A DNA stretch of 64,000 bases from Protonemura montana (Eukaryota > Arthropoda > Insecta > Plecoptera > Nemouridae): NCBI GenBank assembly GCA_947568835.1, contig OX387603.1, forward strand, positions 17,074,651 to 17,138,650. The letters run 5' to 3'. The notes below the pieces were generated by a model, which was not told the DNA's origin, made no database searches, and saw only the letters and a program-made list of their open reading frames with translations. A program made the translations under genes and the position numbers. Shown here in pieces: positions 49,957-61,500 of the stretch. Positions within the stretch are counted from its first letter, which is position 1; each line of letters opens with the position of its first letter.

Positions 49957-51240
49957 TCACTCTTTATTTTTCATACTCCTTTCGAGCTCAAAGAATTCTC
50001 CCAAAGCACTGCAAAGCGTTTTTCCCGCTACCACCAGTTTTTCCCGTGAATGAAACGCGATACTCAAGCGGAGGTAGTTTACATGTCCACCGTTTGGATC
50101 GAACCGGGCTCCATGAATCGCTGACACTTTGTGCTCAATTTGGCACCATTTCGTAAAAGAAGCTGCGTCAATGTCGATCGGCAGCTCGATCCAGATGAAG
50201 TACCCTCCGCTAGGCCTTTGAAATACACATCCCTGTGGCAAATTGTAATCGAGAACGTCGCACAGACTCGCCATTCGGTCACGAAGGATATCGACGAGGA
50301 AAGCAAGGTGCTTGTCAGCTAACCCCAGCTCAAGAATGCTTCTCACAACGCCAGATACGTAGTTGTTTGCTGAACCTCCACTGCGGAGAATGCCATTGTT
50401 GCGGAGAATCATGGCAAGTGGAGGAGGAAGTTCCAGCCAGCCAAGTCGAACTCCAGGAGCCATTATCTTGGAGAAGGTACCATTAGACAAAACGTTGCCT
50501 GTTGACGTTCCATGATCATCATAAGCAAAGAGACGTTTTGGAGGAAAATTTTCAGTGCCGTAGTAGAGCAAGTTGTAAACATCGTCACATACGACAAGGA
50601 GGTTAAGTGTTTTGGCAATTTTGACTACCTGTTCACAACACTCTTCAGACATACATGCTCCTGTTGGATTGTGGAAAGTTGGAATTGTGTAAAACATTGC
50701 CCAAAATGGCCTTTCAGTGGTGTAATTCCACATAGATTTCTCAGCAATAGCTATTCTTTCCAATTCGCTTGTATCCACACCATTTTTGGTCATTGGCACA
50801 CTTAAAATCCTCATCAGAGGATACTGTTTGAATGCATCTAGGGCAATCATGTAAGTCACATCTTCGACAAAGATGACGGCTCGAGGATCAAGAAACGTTC
50901 CCATCGCAAGCTGCAAGCCGTGAGTAGCTCCACAAGTGAGTACTAAATCAGCACGGTTCACTGGAGCCCCATAATGTGATGTCAGAAATGTGGCTAACTC
51001 TTGACGATACTCCCAAAGTCCAGCTGTTATACCATATTGAAATAAAAATGAGTTGGCTCGCTCTTCACTCATTCGATGTTCGGTTGCTTCTCTGAATATG
51101 TCGATACATTTTGACAGAACATCAGGGCCTGGTGTTCCTGCGGACAAGTTCGTGTAGTTTTTGCTGTAGACATTCATAGAATCATCACCATCGAAAAGGT
51201 GGTCCAGCTTAGGATCTTGAAATTCTCGATGTGTAGCCAT
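49957..51240 (-). CDS. Fold-type I PLP-dependent aminotransferase (2-aminoadipate/kynurenine-type), single exon
   Basis: An uninterrupted 427-codon frame. Class I/II aminotransferase landmarks appear in order: TCGATHGLQLAM (phosphate/ring binding), NPTG (191-194), VVCDDVY with Asp220 for the pyridine nitrogen, SNGTFSKIMAPGVRLGW with Lys258 as the Schiff-base lysine, and a C-terminal Arg391 (LRLSIAF) for the substrate carboxylate. The sequence resembles the 2-aminoadipate aminotransferase / YER152C-like group; the amino-acid substrate cannot be read from sequence. The bases before ATG 51240 look like an acceptor (TATTTCTAG), so the only intron is probably in the 5'UTR. No targeting peptide is evident. 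It converges on HAUS7 (260 bases) and diverges from Girdin. Confidence 0.9.
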   Translation of the reverse strand: MATHREFQDPKLDHLFDGDDSMNVYSKNYTNLSAGTPGPDVLSKCIDIFREATEHRMSEERANSFLFQYGITAGLWEYRQELATFLTSHYGAPVNRADLVLTCGATHGLQLAMGTFLDPRAVIFVEDVTYMIALDAFKQYPLMRILSVPMTKNGVDTSELERIAIAEKSMWNYTTERPFWAMFYTIPTFHNPTGACMSEECCEQVVKIAKTLNLLVVCDDVYNLLYYGTENFPPKRLFAYDDHGTSTGNVLSNGTFSKIMAPGVRLGWLELPPPLAMILRNNGILRSGGSANNYVSGVVRSILELGLADKHLAFLVDILRDRMASLCDVLDYNLPQGCVFQRPSGGYFIWIELPIDIDAASFTKWCQIEHKVSAIHGARFDPNGGHVNYLRLSIAFHSREKLVVAGKTLCSALGEFFELERSMKNKE

Positions 51241-52549
51241 TTCTCTCGCCTAGAAATACCAAAAAATAGTTCGTGGTCTCTGTTAACCTATCTTCCCTTA
51301 AGTCTTATCAAATTATGAGGAATGAATCTCGAGTGGGATTTACACATCTGACATCATGACCTTTGAACCGAGTTACAAAACTACTTAGCAGCTGAAAAAC
51401 ACATTTTTTCGATTAACACTATTAGACTCACTACCAGTTCTTTTGTCATTCACGGTCTTGAAGATAATTATCTCGTGGAATTTATAAATTTTAGTTACAA
51501 ATAGTTCTCTATTTGGTTCTCTCGAAGCATGCCGTCATTTGACGTCATTCACCGTCGTAGCAATTAAAAAGCACGTGCGCGCCATATGGTGTGTTGGACA
51601 CGGGCCGAACTGTTGACTAACAAAAGAGTGACGGACATGTGCCACACTGGTGTTCCGAAAAGTCAAGCGAGTTGTTTGCCGAGTGTGCTTTGTCTCGAGA
51701 TTTACGAGCGATTTCTAACAAATTAATCAAATAAAACCAACACAGTCATGGAAAGAACACAGTCTTGATCAACTAAACCAAAGGTAAGCAGTCAATGATG
51801 TGGCACCTGTGTGTGTTCAGCGTCATTATTTCTGTTGGGTTTTTTTATTATTATTTTTCCGATACCTTCCAACAGGTAATTCTTGCCCAATGAGTGCGGT
51901 CTGTCAACCGTGACGATGGTCCCTATGGCCTGGCCACCCAAGACAGGCTGCAAGCATTGCCCGTGTAATAGGCTAATCTTTTCGAGGCCGGCATAGAATA
52001 GGCGAGCAGCACTCGGGGGTCTGACATCCTGCTTTCGTGAATTTATATCAAACATTGGGGACACTCCCCCTTCCTTTCCTAAAGTGCTAAAAGTGATTGT
52101 TGTGAAACACTTGGTTGGTAGGTAAACCTACTACCTGTCACGCTTGAGAGAAGAGCCTATTTAGAACTTCTATCTGTTAAAACCAAATAAAGCAGACAAA
52201 TCATTGCATTGAGGACCTGCGATGTTGCATTTCGTTGTGTGCATCTTCAGCAAGGTAGTTTCACCGCGATGTGTTTTATAAATTACGAACGCTTATTCAA
52301 ACAATGCTGGCAAATTTTAAACTGCCAAATACAATTAAAACTCAAGAAATACTACTTAATGGGCATTTACTGTACTGGAGGCTCGTACAAAATTGATCAT
52401 TCACAATCATATTGCCCTTTTTATCGTGATCTAAATTCTGATTAATTGTTCTGTTTTAGGATGTCGCGTGATCTTCGCCCTGGAATTTCCAGCACTCGTT
52501 ATTTCCAGTAGTTTTAGCCTGCTTTCACTTAAATTATTATATTAGCAGG
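51241..52549. promoter_or_regulatory. Bidirectional upstream region of aminotransferase and Girdin
   Basis: It contains a perfect CRE (TGACGTCA, 51540-51547) and an E-box CACGTG (51572-51577). A likely Girdin 5'UTR exon ends at the donor CAAAG|GTAAGC (51783), and it contains a six-codon upstream ORF at 51748-51768. A GC-richer patch at 51880-52060 is unexplained. Confidence 0.45.
51540..51547. promoter_or_regulatory. Perfect cAMP-response/ATF element
   Basis: The palindrome TGACGTCA lies about 300 bases upstream of the aminotransferase ATG and just upstream of the presumed Girdin 5'UTR exon. The call rests on the motif and its position only. Confidence 0.4.
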
Positions 52550-55500
52550 ATGGCAACTGCTACAGAAATAGAAGATTTTTTAGCAGGACCACTGGTCTCA
52601 TGGGTGAGTTGTAAATTGCCACTGTTAAAAACTTATTTGTGTAGGTACTAAATTAATTTAGGCAGAGTACAAATATTTTATTATTTTTTTCTTTTTCAGG
52701 TGTGCTCTTGCTTAGACAGTATAGGTCGCCAAATAGAATATGATGATTTAGTAGATGGAATGCTTTTACATCAAGTTCTTCTCCAAATGTAAGTTTCCTT
52801 GAACTCAATAAACTAGCCATAATTAATATTCAGTAGCGTACATACTAGTCAATGTCATGCAAAAAATGTGCTAAAAATACTCATCCAGCTAGCAAAACTA
52901 AATGAAGAATGTCACTTAACTGCTTTTTTTTCAAATTTTTTTGTAGCCATCACAAAATGATCTTTTTTCAGCGATCCTGAGCCCATGCATCGTGGAATTG
53001 TACCAAGCTTAGGAAATGCTGCCGTGCGCGTAAAGAACTTGGACATTATTGTTAAGAACATTAAGTCCTTGTTCGAGGTGTGTAGACACAGCTGCTGGGA
53101 CATATTCACGTGTCAGCTGTTTTTTTTTCGTAACTAAGTTGCTGTGATTGTGCAACTATGATTGAAACCTGTTTGTTTTGTTCCAGGAGGAGCTATGCCA
53201 AGTGGTGCTGGTGATGCCGGACTGCGTTACTTTGGGCATGACACCCGAGAGCAAGGCCGGCGTAGAAAACCTGCAGCTGCTTTTGCTTCTGTTGTTGGGC
53301 TGTGCTGTGCAATGCCCAAACAAGAAACGTTTCATCGATGACATCAAACTGATGAACGTTGAAGAGCAGCATGCAATTGTGGACTGTATCAAACAGGTAT
53401 GGAAGCAGCAAAATATTTTTAAACGGGGTTTTCTCAAATTATACTTAATTAGAATAGAGTTTATTGAAGGGAAACTGTTTTATTGTCTGATAATAACAGA
53501 TTAAAGTTAAGAATAAATAAATATACATACACACATTTTTTTGCTCTGTCGTGTGTTGCTTTGCATCTTGCTTCATTGACAGTAAGCGCTATCTGTTCTC
53601 AAAGAATCTTTGATGACTGTATATTTACTTTAGTATTGAATTTATGAAGAGATGTACATTTTGAATTTATGTTCGAAATTAAAATTACCGACTGCTATTA
53701 ATTGACTCTGGTTGCAATTCAGATAATGCCTTTCTTATGCAAAGTTGTGTAAAATTTAAATTTTGTTCCAAATATTTCTGGCCTACCTACATCCATCAAC
53801 TCTGACTGGGATTCTATTGATTCATTTATGATGTAAAGTTCTGTACATTATGCTCCATATTTTGCCAGCCAAAAATCATTCTTAAATGCAGTGTGGTGCT
53901 GTTTTGAACCAAAAACACAGTGTTATGCAACACCACAAATGTAGACCAACAATATGAATATTTTGTCGTTGAAATTTCACACCTTCCTAAGTGTAATGAA
54001 AAACTAGACATTCTAAATCTTACACCTACGTTTTGCAGGTGACAGATGGCCACCAGATGGTTCTGCCGCGTGAGCCACCCGAGCCGTTCCCTGCGGATGT
54101 GCTGGTGTCACACTTGCGTCGTGTGGCTCGGGAACGTGACGACTACCTGGGTCAGTGGGCGGCAGCTATGTCACGCGATCGGCCAGAGGACGCACGTCGG
54201 TCATCTCAGCAACCGCCGCCCACCGCTGGTACCGCCAACCCACACCATCTTGCTGTTGAATTGGCCGACTGGAAGTCCCGGCTGCGGAAACAGCGACAGG
54301 AACTGTGAGTTTAGACAGATGCCACAAGGTCACTTGAGTCGGTTAAGTACTTTAAGTTAGTTGGTTGGTGACCGATGCCTGAGTCTGAATTGATCTCAAC
54401 CCAACCTAACCTTTTCTACCACAATGTAGATATGGTGTATTTTGAATTTAGGAAATGGTGAGTAGATTTGATTCATTTTTATTTCTACAAATTCAATGTA
54501 AATTAAGCACTTTTACTTTACTCTTTTTGGTGGAACTACCTTTAAACTGACTTGCTTCTTCATGGACTAATTAATATCCTGGCTCAATCGTCTTTAGTTG
54601 TGAATTACGTAAAATAGGAAAGCCAGCAAAATATATTGTTTGATTTGTGTATGTTTAATATCAAAACATTCTTTACAAGTCGATGTAATTGCTTAATCTG
54701 TTCACCTGAGCTGTGAAAAGGAACTGAATCCACTGCTCCGTGCTGCAGGGAGGAGAAGTCCGAGCTGCTTGCCGAGTGCCGCGAGGAGCTGGCCACACAA
54801 CGCGGCCTGGCCACTAGGCTGCGCCAGGAGCTGTCGGAGCAGACACAGGAGGCCCGCGCCGCCAAGGCGTACCGCGACGAGCTGGACGCGGTACGCGAGC
54901 GAGCAGAACGCGTCGACAAGCTCGAGGCCGAAGTGCAACGCTATCGTGAGAAGCTTACCGACATCGAGTTCTACAAGACGAGAGTCGACGAGCTCAGAGA
55001 GGACAATAAGTGAGTCGTAAGAACACATGAGGAGTCAGATGCCACTTAATGGCTAAGGAATTATTCTAGCATTTTGCTGCCAATAATCTTGGAAATCATG
55101 GAAAACTCTACAACAAACATCATTCTCCAGCTTTGAAACGATTGCCTATAAATGCAGAATTGCTAAACTTTCAATATCACCATGATCTCAGCTCAGCCAT
55201 ATGTGCTCTTTTAGCTCTTCTTTTGTTGAATAATTCAGTATGCTGTGAAGATCTTTCCTAAGCATGAAGTTCATCTTTATTACCTAACAGTGATCTATAC
55301 AATTTTTGCTTCTCTACGGGGAAAATACTTTCAACAAGCTAACACTATCACTGGTGGCAATGTTTCTGCCCAGGGTGCTACTGGACACGAGAGAGATGCT
55401 AGAAGAGCAGCTGCTGCGTGCTCGGCGCAGAGGCGACCACGTTTTGGAACTTGAGAGTGATCTGCTCAAGTACAAGCAGCATGTCAACGAGCTCACGCTG

Positions 55501-58500
55501 GACCGAGAAGCAGACCAGGAGAAGCTGCAGGAACTGTTTGAAGAGAACGCACAGCTGCAGGTGATGCCCAGAACTCTCTACATTCTTCATATGCTCCTAA
55601 TCCTGTTTTCTACCGTAGGGTTCTCTTTTTGTTCCAGTAGCCAGTGCAATAAAATTATGAAATTTCATAACTATATAATCTTCTACAAACCTCTGATAAT
55701 GTTCTTCCAGAAAGCCAGCTTTATTTCTGCTGTAATGAAACTAGCAGAAAGTTGTATGAGCCCTTTTTTTCCATTCACACTTAAAAGCTGTCGGCTGTTG
55801 ATCGCAAATAGTCTATGATGCCGATTAATCCTCTGACACCTGTGTAGACTGTCTCTCCTGACCCAAGTGTTTGTCTTATTCATCAGTTGGTGGCCAAGTC
55901 TGCGCTGAATGACCACTCGAGCTCGCTGATCGACGTTGATAGTGACTGTGCAGACAAGACTGCGGACAACAGCCTGTCCGAGCAGCTGACCAGCAATGCC
56001 CAGGCCCGGGCACTCAAGCTGGAGCTGGATAACCGGAGGCTGCTCTCTGTCATAGACTCACTAAAGGAAGACAGCTTCCATGACTCCAGCAATAAGATCC
56101 TTGAACTCGAAAAGGACAAGAAAAAGATGTCGATTAAGGTATATACACACCAAACAGAAATTTTGGACACCAGTTTATTTTTGCACACCAAACATTAAAA
56201 ATTGAAACTAGCACTGTTATTTAACTTTTTTGTGGTCTCGAGAAGAGCTATATTCCTAAAGTCGATGAAAGTGAAAGCCAGACAATTGCAGCTATTAAAG
56301 CTGCTGACATGTCGCTACTGACACTGGCCGCTGGGGGGTTGTTATAGCTGGAGCAGCAGCAGGAGACGGCGCAACGTATGTCCCAGCAGAACACCGAGCT
56401 CGAGCAGATGTTCAAGGATGCAATGGAGGAGAACGGAAAGCTGCACGATGCCATGGACGCGCTCAAGGTACATGCAACACACCATTGGGTTTTTTTCCTA
56501 CTGATCTTTTATGGTGTTGATTTCCTTCCTTTTTTTACCAGGAATATTATTCCATTCTAAAACAGTTTTACATATTGCTATTTGGGGTGAGGCCTTGAAG
56601 TGAATGAAACGTTTGTTGCAGGCCAATGGAGACCGTCTCGAAAGTGACGTCCAGACAGCTCGAGCCCGACTTGAAGAGCTTGAGTCCAGTGTGGAGGTTG
56701 GATCGAAAGAGAAACAGCGTCTACAGTTGCTGCTTGAAGGGCTGCAGCGCCGACTCGAAGAACAAGAGCGAGCTGCCACCGCTGCTGACACATGGAGAGC
56801 AGATTCATTGCAGGTTGGTAGCCAAAAGGCTTATAAATTAATTGGGAGAGAGGGAAGAAGGAAATACAGCCTTCAAGGAAGAAATGGTAGATTGCAATGG
56901 ATGAACCTTTCGACGTCCGTCTTGTTTACGTGAGACATATGACTGATCATGTGAAAAAGGCAGAAGCTAAAACTTTGTAGACCTCTGTTCATCTGCTGCA
57001 ATCAGTCATTTCTTTGTTGATAAGTAACGTTTCCGTCTTTCCACTTATTTAATTTGTTAACATATTTGCTCCTTAGAAGTAAGATGGGGTAATTAGATTT
57101 ATTTTTCAGTTGCCTTGGCAATGAGCTGACTACAGAAGTTGTCTCAATTGGATCTGATACGAAACTGTCTCTCTCTCATTATTGCTGCTATCCAAATCAA
57201 GACAATGGTTGTAGGATTAAGATATATGTTTGAGCTTAGCTTCATTTCCCTCTTGTCTCATGTTAAAGAAGATAAAGCGCCAGCTTTACCATGTCCAGTT
57301 AAAAAAAAACTCCAGTTAAGAAAAAAATAGAAGTTTGTAGTGGATCCTTGAACACTCCACTAAAAATTTAATCCGTTCGTGCTAAACGTATGCATGTGCT
57401 CGTTACCAAAGGTACCCGAGCTAAAAGCTCAACTGACTGCGGCTCGCAGCTCAATCGAAGCGCTCGAGCGAGACGGGGCAAACGTGCAGCGTGAAGTTGC
57501 GCGACTGCGCGAGACCGTCGAAGAGAAGGACATGGCGCTGGATCGGTGCCTGACCGAGTCGACGGCACAAGCAGAGGGCACTAATCAGCTGATGAAGGAG
57601 CTGGACCAGCTGGGCACGCAGATCCTCAAGCTGCAGGAGGTGGAGCGCGAGAGCCAGGATCTGATCAGCCGCGCTGCCGTCGACAAGGAGACGCTGGTGA
57701 CGCTGCAGAGCAATCTGGTGGCACAGAAGCTCGACAACGAACAGTACAAACGGATACTTGAGAAGTTGGGGCTGAATTTGGAGGAGCTCGTGGACCCCGA
57801 TACGGCTTTGGACAGGTGCGTGTGGTTTTGTTTTTAAGGATTGCAGCGGTTTAATGTTTAGCTTAGTCACTATTATGGTTTTTAGACTCATGTCTATTTT
57901 ATCAAACCTTAGCAATAGTTCAATTTAAAACTGGGTTTCTGAAAGTGTAAAAACAACACATTTTTGCGATATTTTATCAGGACTCAAGGGTGAAAGCAGT
58001 ATTTATTTTATTTGATAAGATAGAAAAACCATGTTTCAAATTTCTGAACGTACAAGATAATTGAATTTCCACTGTTCCTTTCTGCATCCTGAAGGATTGC
58101 CTCCAGTCCCGAGGTTCTGAGACTAGTGCGTGAACTGATGTCGCGCGAGGACCCGCAAGGCGCTGACACGGTGCCCACCCCGTCAGAGCAGCTTGGACCA
58201 CGCGTGGCCGAGCTTGCAGATGGCGAGGCTACGGCCGGGCAGACCGAGGAGATGGCCGCGTTGCTCACCTCTTCCGACACGTTGCGCTCCGAGAACGCCA
58301 ACCTCCAGGTGAGATTCGTTGATAGCTGTGCCAGTCTAGGCTAGTCATTTCCCACGACGATTGTTCAGCATTTTTATCATACCCAGAATTGATATAGGGG
58401 TTGAATCTTTTGTTTTAAACAGCCAAATTGATGTCGAGAACTTGTTGCTTGACCCTTAGTTTCAACTTTGCAATACTAGCCATGTAAAACTAATGCTCAA

Positions 58501-61500
58501 AAAATGTGAGAAAGTGGTCCCCAGAAGATGTGATTGTTCTATAGTTGATTTTATTGCCCTGTTAACGGATTATGCTTAGGCACGAAGTAAAAATGTTTCC
58601 AGCGATGTAGATGGTACAAGAAAACCTCGTGAAACTTGTATCGTTCCAAATCATATGAAAAAATTTAATGCATAGGACAGTTTTAGTCTGTATGATTTAG
58701 TTTCTGGTTCTTGAATGACCGGCGAATGCACAAATCTTAGAGCGGCTCTGAACCACTCTGCCTTACCATATCTAAATTAAAATACCAGTTCTATCAGAAG
58801 AACCCAATGTTTTTCTTCTCCACATAGTGAGTGTATTTCACGATTGGCTTGCTTTTTACCCCACAGGTGAATGTGGCGATGCTGCAGTCCCAAATCTCGT
58901 CGCTGTCTTCGCAACATCTCGCACTCCAGCTAGCAAACTCCCAGCTGGCAGTTGAAAAGGAGGAGGTAGGACTAAATAGGACTAGGATTCTGGGACTATA
59001 GTAAAACCTCCGGACCAGATTGGCTTGTTATTAGCTGCCAGTTTTACTTAAGACTTCCTTGCAACAAACAACCATCTGACTAGTCGAGTCTGAGGCACTT
59101 GGAAGTATAAATTAACAAGATCTAAGTTTGAGAACAAATATGAGTAGATTTTACAATTTTTCGAAAGAAGGTTCTTTGATACCTATCTATTTAAGGTATC
59201 TAGATATATACTTAAGATCTTTCTCTTAATTATCATAATGCTGCTATCTGTTCAAGAACTCTCCATTGAATCTATACACATACTTCTTCGAAGTCAAAAA
59301 TAGTCTTTCTTGACCATCGCTTGAGAATTTACATTATTTACACAAAATGTAACATCCTCCGTTCTTCTACAGCTATGTAAGGAGCGCAACCTTCAGTCTA
59401 CCGCACACACGCAGCTACTGAGCGACCAGGAGCAGCTTCAGCGGCTTCATGAGCAGCTGACTGCCGAGTATGAGAGCCTGCTTTCCGAGCGCGAGGCGTT
59501 GAAGGTCGCACTGCGTGACGCTCGGGCGGAGCTGCGTGCTCAGCACGAGTGTGCAGCCAAGCTGCTTGCTGCTCAAGACGCACTGGATCGTGAATGTGAA
59601 GCACGCAAAGCCGATGCACGGTCGCTAGGCAATCTGCGCGCAGAGCATTCCAGTCTCAAGGTTCGTGCTGAGTTGTTGCTAGGATGAGGACAAGTTTACT
59701 TTTATATAAATTGTACCCATATAAAGTAAAGAGGTTTTTTACTACTAAATTAGTGTAAGGCTAGGTAGACTAGAAATTGAATTAGGCTAAAGCTTACATC
59801 AACGGTTTGCTCACTGTTAAGCAATATTTTTTCATTACTCAATGTTTTGTCTTCATTGGTAACTGACTTATTGCACAATTAAGGGGTTTGCTGTTCCAAT
59901 AGCATAAGGACTGACTGAAGAGCTGCGACGGTTGCTTGAAGCTTAAAATAAATATTAAACTTTCTCATCAAGCCATTCATAACAAGAGAGGAATCAAGAG
60001 TTCAGAATCAACATCAACCCCCTGCTCTGATATTGAGGACCTATTCGATTTGAGCGGGTAGTAGTGCACCGATTCATTTGGCTCACGTTTTTACAGGACG
60101 ACTTCCGAAACCTATTCACGGCGAGCGAGAAACTGAAGACGGAGTACCGCAGCCTACAGGAGCAGTACCGCAGCGTTCGAGTGGAGCTTGGAGCCCTCAA
60201 GCTGCGCCACACGGAGGTCCACGGAGAGCTGGCTGCCCGAGGAGATCGAGCCACCATGCTCGAAGTGGAGCTCTCCAAAGTGTCCAACAGATGCGAGGTA
60301 GCCACACTTTTTTTCATATTTCTCTCAAAACTGATTACTTTCATGGGAAATTGCTGCTGATACTTTTAAACAATTTTTCTTTTCTGATAAATGTATGTGT
60401 GGCTTTAGCATCAGCGTTTGGCATATTTAAATGTGATATGTAGAGATTTATATTATTTTCAGGATTTGAGCCTCCAACAATAATGGCCGACTCACATCCT
60501 TCTTGCTTATTAACTCTTATAGGTGCATTTTATTAGAAGGCTGCTTGCTGGCAAATTTTTTTTTTGTTCCTATTCTGAAAAGACAAACTGAAAAGCTCAT
60601 TTCACAAATTATGTGACAAGCATGCATGCAACCGCCTTGTTTCTCTCGAAATGCTGGCAAAAACTTGCTAGGGTCCAAGTTGTTCAATTACAGAGATCTG
60701 ATTGTTGTTTGACTCCAATTTTATTACAGTTGTGTTTCACAGTTAAAATTATGCCTTTGAACACTAAAAATATCCAAGTTTCAAGTTGCGACCCCGGCTC
60801 GTCTTGCAGATGCTCTCCCAGATGAACAGTGGGTTGGAAGATGACCGCCGATCACTGATGGACCACGTATCGCTGTTGTTGACCCAGTACCACGAGCTGC
60901 TGACCCACTCCTTGGAGGACAAGGAGCACTACCACACAGAGGAGAAGCTGTTTACGTGAGTACTCCACCCACCCAGGATGGTGCTTTTCAAAAATTAGCC
61001 AAGGTCCAGCCTGAGATCACTTGTTTAAAATATTAATTATTTGTACTTTTTTACATTTGTAGAGACAAGGTAAACAACTTGTGTCGACAGAAAGAAAAGC
61101 TTGAAGAGAAAATCATGGAGCATTATCGGAGGCTTGACAGCTGCTCGACTAAAAAGTGAGTGTACCTCTTTGGATATGATATGGGGGAGACGTTATGACT
61201 AGAGCCACGATTATATGGTGATGCGCGAAATCGCGAATTGTTCTTATCTCTTGTTATTCTTACAAATGAGTGCCATTCATTGAATTCCCAACTCAAATAT
61301 GTAAGAAGCTCATCGCGACATAACGCGAAATTCACGAAAAATCATCCATAACAACGAAATCAACTATTTCCCGCGAAATCATCGCGAAATGAGCCTTTTC
61401 CCATCCAATTATCTTAAATTTCAGATAATCTGTTCTTTTTTCATTTTTATCAAGCCACATATCACGGAAAATAAATAAACAAACAAAATAACCCATTTCA

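Noticed and set aside
49963-49968. AATAAA on the minus strand inside the last codons of the aminotransferase
   Set aside because: It falls in a Lys-Asn-Lys coding stretch. A 3'UTR this short is possible but cannot be supported without transcript ends.
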